Source: Myxococcales bacterium (GTDB lineage: Bacteria > Myxococcota > Myxococcia > Myxococcales > JAKAPL01). Taken from it: 64,000 bases of DNA. The notes under the pieces are model-generated. The model made no database searches and was not told where the DNA came from. It worked only from the letters and a program-made list of their open reading frames with translations. The DNA lies in the NCBI GenBank assembly GCA_021783235.1, contig JAJXUD010000017.1:1-64000 (forward strand), given 5' to 3'. Shown in pieces: positions 33,298 to 42,600 of the stretch; position 1 is the stretch's first letter, and the number at the start of each line of letters is the position of its first letter. Position numbers and translations under genes: made by a program.

Positions 33298-34860
33298 TCA
33301 GGGGAGCGCGTAGCCGGCCGGCCAGCTGCCGCACTCGGCCTTCACCATCCAGGGGATCGTCTGGGCGTGCGAGCCGGCGAAGCCCCACCAGCCCGAGGTC
33401 GAGACGGTCCCGTCGGCGTTGCAGATGGCCACGTGGCCGTTCCCGTTGCAGGGGTTCGCGTCCCAGAAGAGGATCGCGCCGCAAGGGCAGTCGCCCTGCC
33501 ACGGGAACCAGTTGCCGCTCGACTGGAAGGCGTTCATGGCGGCGACGGCGGTGGGCGCCTGCAGCTCGGGGAGGGGCTGGCCCCCGTACGTGAAGGCGTC
33601 GTTCGCGAAGGCGAGGCTCGCCTCCGCGTAGCAGGCGGGCGGGGAGCCGGTGCAGCTACCGCCCGCGCCGGCGACAATCTTGTTCTGCTCGTAGCCGATC
33701 GCGAAGGCGGCGCCCGAGTCCGAGACGCAGACGCCCTCGCCCCCGTCGACCGTCGGGTTCTTGCTGTCCCCGCCGTCGGGCGTCGAGCCGGTGCAGTAGT
33801 CGTTCGCGCCCCCGTCCTGGATCGTGCAGCCCTGGCTGCAGGGATAGATCTGAGAAGGCGGCGCGCCGCCGCCCGGGCAGCCATAGATCGTGCTCGAGTC
33901 GGAGAACTGCACCCCGTCGTCGCCGCAGTACCAGCCGGGGCCACCCCAGCCCCCGAGCGGGCAGATGGGCGCGCTGCCCTGGCAGAAGTCCGGCATCCCC
34001 GGCGGCGCGATCTGGCACCCCGCGGCGCAAGGCGTCGAGCCGATGGGGTAGTAGCCGAGCGCGGGACAGTCGTAGAGCGTGCTCGCGGCGAGCGACAGGC
34101 CGTCGTTGCCGCAGAACTGGCCGCGGCCGGGGCAGGAGCCGCCGCCGCCCCCCGAGCTCGAGCTGGAGCTGGATCCAGCCGTCGTGCCCCCGCCGCTGGA
34201 GCCCGAGCTGGAGCCACCGCCGGAGCCGGTCGATCCCCCACCGCTGCCACCGCTGCCGCCGCTGCCGCCGCTGCCACCGCTGCCGCCGCTGCCGCCGCTG
34301 CCGCCGCTGCCACCGCTGCCGCCGCTGCCCGAGCTCCCGCTCCCACTGCCATTTCCGCTGGTCGTGCCGCTGGTCGTGCCGGAGCCGCTCCCGGTCCCGG
34401 AGCTCGCCCCCGAGCTCGATCCGCCGCCGCCCGGACAGCTGCCCGACTCGCACGCCGCCGAGGGGCAGACGTTGCCGCAGGCGCCGCAGTCGCGGGGGTC
34501 GTTCGAAAGGTTCGCGCAGTAAGCGCTGCTGCCGCTCTGGCAGAGCGAGTCGCCCGAGACGCAGCTCGGCGCCGACCCGTCCGGGAGGGCGCAGATCTGC
34601 CCGACGCAGAGCTGGCCGGCGGCGCACGACGGGCTGCAGCCCGATCCCGTGCAGTGGCCGCCGTTGCAGCTCAACGAACCGGTGCAATCCGCGCTCGTCG
34701 TGCAGCTCTCGGGGACGCAGCGGCCGCCCGAGCAGGCGAGGCCCACGGGGCAGGCCGGGCTGCAGCTCCCGCCGTCCGCCCCCGACGACGAGCCGGCCGA
34801 GGAGCAGGCGCCGAGCAGTAGAAAGACGGCGAGGGTCGCTCGCGAAGAAGGCGTCATCAA
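33298..34860 (-). CDS. Lipoprotein with Cys-rich knots, Gly/Ser linker and CHAP-like C-terminal domain
   Basis: 520 residues, with lipobox LLGAC (Cys19). Residues 30-145 hold about ten CxxGxxCxxGxC-type knots (for example CPVGLACSGGRC and CAAGQLCVGQIC). A Gly/Ser linker of about 100 residues contains ten GGS units. A second Cys-rich part has two similar copies (QFCGNDGLSLAAST...CAAGCQ and WYCGDDGVQFSDSS...CSQGCT). The last 150 residues, with Cys in PPACYAEAS and CPCGAILFWD and His in GNGHVAICN, resemble a CHAP/NlpC-type amidase fold in which GHVAI carries the catalytic His. Cell-wall hydrolase activity is possible, not shown. The protein probably sits on the cell surface on a flexible stalk. 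Confidence 0.75.
   Translation of the reverse strand: MMTPSSRATLAVFLLLGACSSAGSSSGADGGSCSPACPVGLACSGGRCVPESCTTSADCTGSLSCNGGHCTGSGCSPSCAAGQLCVGQICALPDGSAPSCVSGDSLCQSGSSAYCANLSNDPRDCGACGNVCPSAACESGSCPGGGGSSSGASSGTGSGSGTTSGTTSGNGSGSGSSGSGGSGGSGGSGGSGGSGGSGGSGGSGGSGGGSTGSGGGSSSGSSGGGTTAGSSSSSSSGGGGGSCPGRGQFCGNDGLSLAASTLYDCPALGYYPIGSTPCAAGCQIAPPGMPDFCQGSAPICPLGGWGGPGWYCGDDGVQFSDSSTIYGCPGGGAPPSQIYPCSQGCTIQDGGANDYCTGSTPDGGDSKNPTVDGGEGVCVSDSGAAFAIGYEQNKIVAGAGGSCTGSPPACYAEASLAFANDAFTYGGQPLPELQAPTAVAAMNAFQSSGNWFPWQGDCPCGAILFWDANPCNGNGHVAICNADGTVSTSGWWGFAGSHAQTIPWMVKAECGSWPAGYALP
34241..34330. repeat. Ten 9-bp tandem units encoding a GGS linker
   Basis: Units of CCGCTGCC followed by A, G or C (plus-strand reading) repeat ten times without interruption. 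They encode (GGS)10 on the minus strand in the preceding lipoprotein gene. Confidence 0.9.
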
Positions 34861-35920
34861 GGCGTCACCTCGACAGCGGCATTGGAAGGCGGCCAGGATG
34901 ATTCTACCGAAAGGACGACGTCACCGGTAGCCTCGCGACCGACCGGCCCCGACCGGTGGCCTCGCTCATCACCAGCGCCGGACATCAGCGCGACACATCG
35001 ACGATACAGCAGCCACCATTGGACTTCGTTCAAAGACATGACTCCACCCTTGAAAGCCCAGAGCCGTCGTGCCCTCGGGTCTCGACCGCGGCAGATTGGC
35101 CCGAGATCGAAGCCGATTCGGTCGAGCGCGTCGCGAATTGGATTTCAGCCGAAGCAGAATCGATTTCGACCGTAGCAGAATCGATTTCGGTCGTAGCAGA
35201 ATCGATTTCGGTCGTAGCAGAATCGATTTCGGTCGTAGCAGAATCGATTTCGGTCATAGCAGAATCAATTTCGGTCGTAGCAGAATCAATTTCGGTCGTA
35301 GCAGAATCGATTTCGGTCGTAGCAGAATCGATTTCGGTCGTAGCAGAATCGATTTCGGTCGTAGCAGAATCGATTTCGGTCGTAGCAGAATCAATTTCGA
35401 CCGTAGCAGAGTCAATTTCGGCCGAAGCGGAATCGATTTCGGTCGCAGCAGAATCGATTTCGGTCGCAGCAGAATCGATTTCGGTCGCAGCAGAATCGAT
35501 TTCGGTCGCAGCAGAATCGATTTCGGTCGCAGCAGAATCGATTTCGGTAGCAGCAGAATCGATTTCGACCGAAGCAGAATCGATTTCGGTTGTAGCAGAA
35601 TCAATTTCGACCGAAGCAGAATCGGTTTCGGCCAAAGCAGAATCGGTCGAGGCCAAAGCAGAATCGATCGAGACCGAAGCAGAATTCATCGAGACCAAAG
35701 CAGAATCCGTCGAGGCCAAAGCAGAATCGGTCGAGGCCGAAGCAGATTCTGCTTCGCGCTCTACTCTTTCGGTCGAGCGCTCGGCACGTCCTGATTCCCT
35801 CTCGGCATTTCACACGCCGGGCCTCGTGGCTTCGCCGGGCCCCGCGGTCCACCCTCTCCACGGCTCCCACCACCCAGAATCCGCCGCTCGACACGACGAG
35901 GGCGCGCCCTCGAGCTGCGC
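34861..35920. other. Low-G+C island without a secure gene
   Basis: About 1.06 kb between two minus-strand genes. It contains the 21-bp tandem array at 35154-35741 and flanking DNA whose composition, about 50-60% G+C, is well below that of the surroundings. Several frames on both strands are open only because the repeat length is a multiple of three. Two degenerate units precede the array (35112-35153), and array-like sequence fades out after 35741. Confidence 0.8.
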
Positions 35921-36092
35921 TCAGGCGAGGGAGCGCAGCGGCACGACCTCGACGTCGCCGAACTTCGCGAGCGCTCGCGCGAGCGCCCTCCCCGGCCCGA
36001 CGGCGACGATCCGGTACGGGCCAGGCCAGAGCTTCTCCCGCAGCGCGGCGGCGACGGCCTCGAGCGGCGTCTCCTCGAGGAGCTTCGGGTAG
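34956..36092 (+). CDS. Possible heptad-repeat protein encoded by the 21-bp array (doubtful)
   Basis: The frame gives 378 residues from a GTG. The core is some 28 seven-residue units, mainly AESISVV and AESISVA, changing at the right end to AESVEAK, AESIETE and AEFIETK. Ala at position 1 and Ile/Val at position 4 stay fixed while the other positions vary, the spacing expected of a coiled coil. That conservation argues mildly for this strand. Against it, the last 172 bp run antisense through the M16 peptidase gene, there is no good ribosome binding site, and four other frames, including a 229-residue minus-strand one (35030-35719, unit ATEIDSA), are open for the same arithmetic reason. No homologous family was recognised. 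Confidence 0.3.
   Translation: MASLITSAGHQRDTSTIQQPPLDFVQRHDSTLESPEPSCPRVSTAADWPEIEADSVERVANWISAEAESISTVAESISVVAESISVVAESISVVAESISVIAESISVVAESISVVAESISVVAESISVVAESISVVAESISVVAESISTVAESISAEAESISVAAESISVAAESISVAAESISVAAESISVAAESISVAAESISTEAESISVVAESISTEAESVSAKAESVEAKAESIETEAEFIETKAESVEAKAESVEAEADSASRSTLSVERSARPDSLSAFHTPGLVASPGPAVHPLHGSHHPESAARHDEGAPSSCAQARERSGTTSTSPNFASARASALPGPTATIRYGPGQSFSRSAAATASSGVSSRSFG
35154..35741. repeat. 28-unit 21-bp tandem repeat array
   Basis: Exactly 588 bp, or 28 units of 21 bp with no spacer or indel. The commonest unit (for example 35175-35195) begins GCAGAATCGATTTCGG. Its core AATCGATT is an 8-bp palindrome, kept exactly in 17 units. Two homogeneous blocks occur, ending in GTCGTA (35175-35384, with a few variants) and GTCGCA (35427-35531). 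Units from 35616 onward are diverged. The unit is about 48% G+C. Because 21 bp is two turns of B-DNA, all cores face the same side of the helix. Confidence 0.95.
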
Positions 36093-37237
36093 CGGGCGAT
36101 CCAGTCGGCGCCGAGGCCGTGGCAGAAGGCGCCGGCGAGCGTCCCCGCGATCTGGCCCGGAGTCTCGCTGCCGAGGAGGAACGAGCCGCGGGCGTAGGCC
36201 CGGACCCGCTCGAGCTCGTCCTCGTTCGGCCCCTCGGTTCGCAGCCGCTCGGTCTCGTCGAGGCAGACCTGCACGAGCGTCGCGGCCTCGGCGACGCGGG
36301 TGAAGCTGCGGATGGCGAAGAGGCCGCCCGCGTCGCGGAGCTGGAAGCGGGCCGAGATGCCGTAGGTGAGCCCGCGCTTGACCCGGACCTCGCCGACGAG
36401 CCGCGACGAGAAGCCGCCGCCGAGCAGCCCGGCGCCGAGCGCACAGGCGACCTGCGAGGGCTCGCCGAAGGAGATGCCCGGCGCGCCGAGCCGGATCTGC
36501 GCCTGCGTCGCGTCGGGCTTGTCGACGACGAGCACGCGCCGCCCCTCGAGAGGCCGCGGGCTCGGCAGCCTCGCGGGCGGCTCGCCGTCGCCTCTGCCCG
36601 AGAAGAGCCGGGCGATCCGGTCGGTGGCGCCGTCCGGGAGCCGGCCGACGAGCGCGAGGCAGCCGCCCGCAAAGCCGTGCTGGCCCGCGTGGTGGAGGAC
36701 GAGATCCCGCCGCGAGAGGCGTGAGACGTCGCGGAGCCAGCCGTCGACCGGGTCGGCGTAGGGATGCCCCGAGAAGATCTCCCGCCAGAGCGCCCGGTCG
36801 GCCAGCTGATCGGCCTCGTCGAGGCCGGCCCGGATCTGAGCGAGAGAGCGCTTCTTCAGCGCGCTCACCTCCCGCGCCGGGTAGCTGGGGAAGCGGACGA
36901 GCCGAACGAGGAGCCTCGCGGCGGCGAGGAGCGACCCCGGCGGCACCGTGATGGAGAGCTGGAGGAGGTCGTCGTCGACCCCGACGTACAGGTCGCTGCC
37001 GAGCGCCTCGAGCGCCTCGTCCACCTGCTTCGCGTCGAGCCCGCGCGAGCCGCGCCGGAGCAGCTGCGCGGCGAGCTCGGCGAGGCCGCTCTTGCCGAGC
37101 CCCGAGCGCGCCGCCCCCGAAGGCAGGGCGAGCCGCGCCGTCGCGAGCGTGGCGCGGGGCTGCGGCGCGGCGAGGAGCGTCAGCCCGCCGGGCAGCGGTC
37201 GCGGCGTGCCGGCGCCGGGAACGAGCTCGGCCTTCAC
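35921..37237 (-). CDS. M16-family peptidase homologue, non-catalytic subunit
   Basis: 438 residues with both M16 halves. At the position of the zinc motif HxxEH the sequence reads GLAELAAQLL, so metal binding is lost. The C-terminal half keeps the substrate-binding pair in VRVKRGLTYGISARF (about residue 305), as in the glycine-rich/regulatory subunits of processing peptidases and PqqL-like heterodimers. It should pair with the active subunit encoded immediately upstream, whose stop overlaps its start as ATGA (37234-37237). There is no signal peptide, so the location is cytoplasmic unless exported by another route. Confidence 0.88.
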   Translation of the reverse strand: MKAELVPGAGTPRPLPGGLTLLAAPQPRATLATARLALPSGAARSGLGKSGLAELAAQLLRRGSRGLDAKQVDEALEALGSDLYVGVDDDLLQLSITVPPGSLLAAARLLVRLVRFPSYPAREVSALKKRSLAQIRAGLDEADQLADRALWREIFSGHPYADPVDGWLRDVSRLSRRDLVLHHAGQHGFAGGCLALVGRLPDGATDRIARLFSGRGDGEPPARLPSPRPLEGRRVLVVDKPDATQAQIRLGAPGISFGEPSQVACALGAGLLGGGFSSRLVGEVRVKRGLTYGISARFQLRDAGGLFAIRSFTRVAEAATLVQVCLDETERLRTEGPNEDELERVRAYARGSFLLGSETPGQIAGTLAGAFCHGLGADWIARYPKLLEETPLEAVAAALREKLWPGPYRIVAVGPGRALARALAKFGDVEVVPLRSLA

Positions 37238-38523
37238 TCGGCGGGCTCCGCGAGCGGCTCGAGGAAGACGACGCTCGACCGCTCGGGCCGAAAGGTGGCG
37301 CGCGCCGCCTCGCGAGCAGACCGGAGGGTCACCCGCTCGCTCCGCTCGCCGATGCGGACCGCCGGCTCGAGGCCGCCGAGGAGGATCTCGGCGCTGCCGA
37401 GCGAGTGGGCGCGACCGCCCACGGAGGAGAGCTCGCGCAGGAGCGCCACCTGCGACTGGAGCTTCGCGCGCGAGAGCTGCCGCGCGCTGGGCCCCTTCTC
37501 GGCGAGCCTCTCGAGGTGGCGCCAGATCTCGCGGAGGACCCGCTCGGGGTCGCCGCCCGGCGGCAGCTCGGCCACGATCTCGAACGCGGCGGGCCCGAGC
37601 CGCCAGGCGTAGTCGACGCCGATCTCGGTCACGAGCCCCCGCTCGTGGACGAGGTCGCGCACGAGCAGTGAGCCATCGCCGAACGAGAGGATCGCCTGCA
37701 GGAGGTCGAGCTCCGCCGAGGCCGGCTCGCGGGCGGCCGGCGCCCGCAGGGCGAGGACGAGCAGCGGCGCCTGCGAGGGGTGGCGCACCACCGCGCGCCG
37801 CGCGCCGCGCTGCTCCCCTTCCTCGTTCGGCGGCGACTCGATGGGCGGGCCGCGCGGCAGCCGGCCGTGGTCGCGCTCGATGATCGCGAGCGCCCGCGCG
37901 GGGTCGAAGCCGCCCGCGATGACCAGGGTCGCGTTCGTGGGGGCGTAGTAGCGGGCGAAGAAGTCGCGGCAGTCCGCGAGGGAGATCCGGTCGAGGTCGG
38001 CCGGCCAGCCGATGACCGGCCAGCGGTAGGGGTGCTCCCGGTAGACGAGCGCCTGCAGCTCCTCGTCGACGAGCCCCATCACGCTGTCCTCGACGCGCAG
38101 CCGCCGCTCCTCCTTCACCACCTCGCGCTCGGCGGCGAGGCTCGCGTCGGAGAGCGCGAGCCCGCCCATCCGGTCGAACTCGAGGTCGAGGAGCAGCTCG
38201 AGGGCCTCGGCGGGCGCCTCCTCGTGGTAGACCGTCACGTCGTTCGAGGTGTAGGCGTTCGAGCTGCCGCCCTGCTCCTCGATGGCCCGGTCGAACTCCT
38301 TCGGCCCGTACTTCGTGGCGCCGTTGAACATCAGATGCTCGAACAGGTGGGCGATGCCGGTGCGCCCCGGCCGCTCGTCGCGCGAGCCGACGCGGAAGAA
38401 GGTCTGGACCGAGACGACCCGCGAATCGGGGTCGGGCAGGAGCCGAACGCGCAGCCCGTTCGACAGCTCCGCCTTCACGGGCGTGAGCAGCTCGGGCGGC
38501 ACGAGGGACGCGGCGACGGCCAT
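37234..38523 (-). CDS. M16-family zinc metallopeptidase, catalytic subunit
   Basis: 429 residues. The inverted zinc motif HLFEHLMFNG (HxxEH, about residue 58) and the distal Glu in LAAEREVVKEERR (about 135) are intact, along with NAYTSNDVTVYHEEAP, which is characteristic of M16B peptidases. Such enzymes enclose unfolded peptides up to about 70 residues in a clam-shell chamber and usually work as heterodimers with an inactive partner, here the next gene. There is no signal peptide. The gene lies 64 bp downstream of an unrelated membrane-anchored protein. Confidence 0.92.
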   Translation of the reverse strand: MAVAASLVPPELLTPVKAELSNGLRVRLLPDPDSRVVSVQTFFRVGSRDERPGRTGIAHLFEHLMFNGATKYGPKEFDRAIEEQGGSSNAYTSNDVTVYHEEAPAEALELLLDLEFDRMGGLALSDASLAAEREVVKEERRLRVEDSVMGLVDEELQALVYREHPYRWPVIGWPADLDRISLADCRDFFARYYAPTNATLVIAGGFDPARALAIIERDHGRLPRGPPIESPPNEEGEQRGARRAVVRHPSQAPLLVLALRAPAAREPASAELDLLQAILSFGDGSLLVRDLVHERGLVTEIGVDYAWRLGPAAFEIVAELPPGGDPERVLREIWRHLERLAEKGPSARQLSRAKLQSQVALLRELSSVGGRAHSLGSAEILLGGLEPAVRIGERSERVTLRSAREAARATFRPERSSVVFLEPLAEPAE

Positions 38524-38587
38524 GGTTCGGCCACGATAGACGAGCGGCCGCCCGCCCGCCAGGGGAACGCGCTCCGCGTGACTCTTG

Positions 38588-39556
38588 CTAGCGGTGGCGC
38601 CGCTGCTTCTTCGCGGGCGCGGAGTCCGAGGCGTCGGCCTCCTTGCCGTCGATCTCGTCCTGGTCGCGCGTCTCGGTCGAGGCGCCCTCCCAGGTCTGCC
38701 CCTCGGAGAGCTTCCAGTCGTCCTTGAGCGGAACGGCCCAGGCGAAGCTGCCGGCGAGCTCGTGCCCCTGCACGGTCCGGGTGACCCCCGTGATCTTGAG
38801 GTTCATCTTCTGGGCCTCGTGGGGGAACAGGTCGAGCCAGTAGGTGCCGAGGACGACGTTCGAGGGGAAGAGATCGACGAAGCGGTCGGGCTCGACGATC
38901 TTCTCGTTCGGCTCGCCGCCGTGCATCTCGCCGTAGAGCTTGCCCTTGTCGTCGAGCAGCGTGATGTCGGTCGCCTGCACCGTCGCGTTCACGAGCGTCC
39001 GGTGGACCGCCGTGCCGCCGGAGCTGTCGACCTCCTCCTTGCGCTGCGGGCCCCACCAGGCGAAGTCGACCCTGAGCATCTGCTTGCCGTCGTGCTGCTG
39101 CCGCTCGAGCCGCCAGACGTCGAAGTGCATCCCGGCGCTGGAGGCCGAGAGGACGGGGTCGTAGCCGCTCTTCGTGAGCGCCTGCCAGGCCTCGGCCACG
39201 GCGTCGTGGCTCGCCTTGTAGGCGTCGAACTCCGGCCCCTTGATCTTGCCGATCTTCGCCTTGTGCTGGATGTCCTCCCAGCCGGTGTCGTGGTCGCGCA
39301 GCTCGGGGTAGCGGTTGTCGTGGTCGCGGATGGCGCTCGAGTACCACTTGAAGAGGCCGCGCATCTCGTCCGCGTAGTCCTGGACGTTCGAGATCTCTCG
39401 GGCCGCCGGGATCCGCTCGTCGAAGGTCCGCTCGAGGCGCAGGAGGTCTTCCTTGGCCTCGGCCGCGGTCTTCTCGTGCAGGTACTCGTGGACGCCGTAG
39501 CCGCCGGCGGCGATCAGCGCGATCAGCATCAGAGCGAGGCGCAAGAGCGGGTTCAT
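38588..39556 (-). CDS. Hypothetical membrane-anchored protein
   Basis: 322 residues from the ATG at 39556, which has GGAGGA just upstream. The longer frame from 39661 adds an unlikely N-terminus. One N-terminal transmembrane helix (LLRLALMLIALIAAGGYGV) anchors a soluble domain. That domain begins with an acidic/basic helix (KTAAEAKEDLLRLERTFDER), passes through a Trp-containing mixed domain (FDVWRLERQQHDG, FAWWGPQRKEE) and ends with a charged Lys/Arg tail. No family was recognised. A bidirectional-looking terminator separates it from the large lipoprotein upstream. Confidence 0.65.
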   Translation of the reverse strand: MNPLLRLALMLIALIAAGGYGVHEYLHEKTAAEAKEDLLRLERTFDERIPAAREISNVQDYADEMRGLFKWYSSAIRDHDNRYPELRDHDTGWEDIQHKAKIGKIKGPEFDAYKASHDAVAEAWQALTKSGYDPVLSASSAGMHFDVWRLERQQHDGKQMLRVDFAWWGPQRKEEVDSSGGTAVHRTLVNATVQATDITLLDDKGKLYGEMHGGEPNEKIVEPDRFVDLFPSNVVLGTYWLDLFPHEAQKMNLKITGVTRTVQGHELAGSFAWAVPLKDDWKLSEGQTWEGASTETRDQDEIDGKEADASDSAPAKKQRRHR

Positions 39557-39606
39557 GGCTCCTCCAAGCGAGGGGGAGACTCCTAGTCGAGGAGGGGCCA
39601 AAAGTA

Positions 39607-39643
39607 AAACGGGGGCGCGCCGCCCGAAGGCGCGCCCCCGTTT
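39607..39643 (-). terminator. Strong intrinsic terminator after the large lipoprotein gene
   Basis: Perfect 15-bp arms (39607-39621 and 39629-39643) with a 7-nt loop. Read on the minus strand, the G+C-rich stem ends in GTTTT followed by ACTTT, so it should stop transcripts of the gene ending at 39658. The plus-strand side has only TTT. Confidence 0.8.
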
Positions 39644-39657
39644 GCCGCGGCAGCCGC

Positions 39658-42600
39658 TCACTGGCCCTGCAGCGTCCGCCCGTGGTGGTGGACGAAGAGC
39701 TGCAGGTCGGTGAGCTGCGAGAGGTCGACCGCCGCGTTGCGCGGATCGCCCTGCTGATCGAGCGAGAGCGTCCAGGCGGCGCAGTCGACCGGCCGCTCGA
39801 AGAGGTCGGTGCTCTCGGGGACGCTCGGATCCCCGGGAGAGGCGAGGTTGACGCCCGCCGGCACGAGCGCGGTCTTCGGCTCGAGCTCGTAGGGGACGAG
39901 CGAGCCGCCGAAGTCGCGCAGCCGCGTCTCGCCCGCCTGGGTCAGCGTGAAGTAGGCCGTCCGACCGGCGAGCGACCCCACCATGCTCATCTTGACCCCG
40001 ACGATCGTGTCGACGGCGACGTCCTCGCTGAAGAGGCCGCCCTGGTCGACCGAGGTCGCGAAGCGGAGCCGCAGGTTGCCGGCGGCGTCACGGCTCTTCG
40101 GGAGCGCGAGCAGCTGCTGGAGCTGCTCTCCGGGCGCCAGCGTCTGGCCGGTGACCGGGTCCACCACCGGGCCCGTGATGCCGAGCACGTCCTCGGCGAG
40201 GCTCACCACGTCCTCCCGGTCCTGGTCCCAGCCGGCGCTGAGCTGCGCGCTGTCGTGCTCGTCCCGGAGCGACGAGAGCAGGCCGGCGAGCTGCTCGGCG
40301 CTCTCCGCCGAGAAGACCTGCCCCTCCTCCGGCACGCTCGCGTCGAGCACGTACTCGAGCGCGCGGACCGTGAGGAAGGCCCACTTGCGCAGGAGCGTCA
40401 GGTCGCCCGCCCAGGCGAGCCCGTCGGCGTCCCGGTAGAGCCGGTCGGTCGGGACGGCCCGGCCGTCGTGGGCGACGATCGCCGTCGCCTGCCTCGCCTC
40501 CGAGAGCGCCTGGGCGAGTTCGGCGAGGAGCGAGCGAAGCTGGTCCTTGGCCACGTCGAAGAGCTGCGCCTTCTCCTGGACCTCGAACTTCGCCGTGCGC
40601 GCGTCGGCCGACGCCGCCTGGAGCGCCTGCTTCAGCTGGGCGTCGGCGATCTCCTGCTGGCCGATGAGGAACCTCTCCTGGATGTCGGCCTGCGCCTGGG
40701 CCGCCGCCTCGGCGTCGCCGACGTCCTTGAAGGCGACGGAGTTGACGAGGGGGAAACAGCCGGAAGCCGGGATCCCGACGCCGCCCACGGCGATGCCGGC
40801 GACGGCCGCGATTCCCGACTGCAGAGCCCCGACCACGCTGTTCGCGCACTGCATGGCCTCGTTCGCGAGCCTCTCCTCGGCCTTGCGCACCGCCATGAGC
40901 TCGAGCGTCTTGCCGTCCTGCTCGACGGCCTCGAGCGTCGCCTCCTCGTCCTTCTGCTGCGCCTTCGCCTGCTGCTGCAAGAGCTCGAGTTTCTGCTCCG
41001 CCGACGAGAGCCGATCGCGCGCCTCCATGAGCGAGATCTTCGCCGCGGTCAGCTGATCCGTCGCGGTCTTGATCGACCCGCTCCGCTTGCCGCAGTCGGG
41101 CCCCGGGTTCGTGGGATCCTGCACCGAACCGCAGAGACTGGCGACCGACTGACCGAGCGCGCCCGCCACGCCCTGCGCCGCCGACGCGAGCGCCGAGCTG
41201 CTCTGGTCGAAGGCACGGGAGTCGGACTTCAAGGCGGCCTCGTCGCCCTGGGCCTGCGAGAGGAACGGCGCCGCGAGCGCCGCGGTCTGCTCGTAGAGAT
41301 CCTGCTCGGGGTGGGTGGGGTCGTAGACGAACGGCACGTAGTCCGCGGCGAAGCCCGCCGGATTCAGGCCGGCGAGCAGCCGCGAGAACGTCCCGTCGAC
41401 CATCCGCATCGCCTCCGAGAGCCCCTCGATCGTCGGCGGCCCCGACGGGGGGGCGAGGAGGTTCAGCCCGCCGAGGGCCGCGAGGTCGAGGAGGACCCCC
41501 GAGGCGGCTCCTTGCGCGAGGCTCTCCCCGACCTGGGCGCTGTCGCCCCCGCGCTCGATCCGGTCGAGCGCCTGGGCGAGGCCGAAGAGGCGGGCCGCGA
41601 TGGCGCCGCCGAAGCCCGCGAGGTCGTCGCCGCCCAGGCAGTCCTGGCTCGCGGCCGGGATGAAGGCCGAGGCCGGCAGCGCCCGCGCGAGCTGGTAGCT
41701 GCCGGAGGCGAAGAGGCCGCCGCTCCCGTGGAGCGCGCCCGCGAGGATTGCGGCCCCACCCTCGAGCCCCTGGATCTCTGCCTCGAGCGACGCCGAGCCG
41801 ATTCCCCCGGCGGGCTGGACCAGCTGCGCGATCGCGTCCTTGCCGGCGAGCAGGCCGTCGCTCGCCTCGGCGCGCAGCACGTCGAGCAGGGCGCTCCCCT
41901 GGGAATCGGCCAGCGCGCAGCCGATGGCGCCGGGGTTCACGCAGGCGACGAGCGCCGCGCCGTTCATGCAGTTGCCGTCCGGCGAGTAGCTCCAGCCCGC
42001 GCCCCACTGCTCGAACGGGAACGCCTCGGAGAAGCAGCTCGCCGCGTCGCCGCAGGAGCCGTCGCAGGCGGGCAGCCTCGAGGGAGCGGCGGGAGAGAAC
42101 GCGGGGGGCGACACCGGGGTGAGGCCCGGCGTCGACATCGGGCCCACCCGGCGCAGCGTGAAGCTCCCCGTCGCGGTCAGGGGAGCGCCCGGAAGCCCGG
42201 CAATCGTCTCGGTGTAGCTCCCCGAGACGACCGAGCCGCCCTGGTGCTTGCCGGAGAGGGTGACGCTCCGCTCCACGGGGACGTCCAGGAGCGGGTTCCC
42301 CGGCTGGCCCGGCTGCGCGACGAAGGTGAAGCCGACCTGGAACTGGACGCCGTCGTCCGAGGCCTGCGACGCCGCGTTCACGGGCCAGAGCAGCGAGGCA
42401 GCGCCGTCCAGCGCGCCGGCCATCGCGCTCGGCGGACCCGCGAGCTCGACCGCGAACGGCGCGTCGCCGAGCGGGTACGGACCGCTCACGGTCACGGTCC
42501 CCTCGAGCCTTCCGGCGAGCGGGCTGTCGTACTCGATGTCGAGGTCCGAGCCGCCGCCGGTGGTCAGCACGTGGACGGTCGCCGACCGGCCGGCGAACGT

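Noticed and set aside
34079-34522. A Pro-Leu repeat frame on the plus strand
   Set aside because: Antisense of the GGS linker of the lipoprotein; no start signal.
35154-35741. CRISPR array
   Set aside because: Units are contiguous with no unique spacers, and no cas gene is near.
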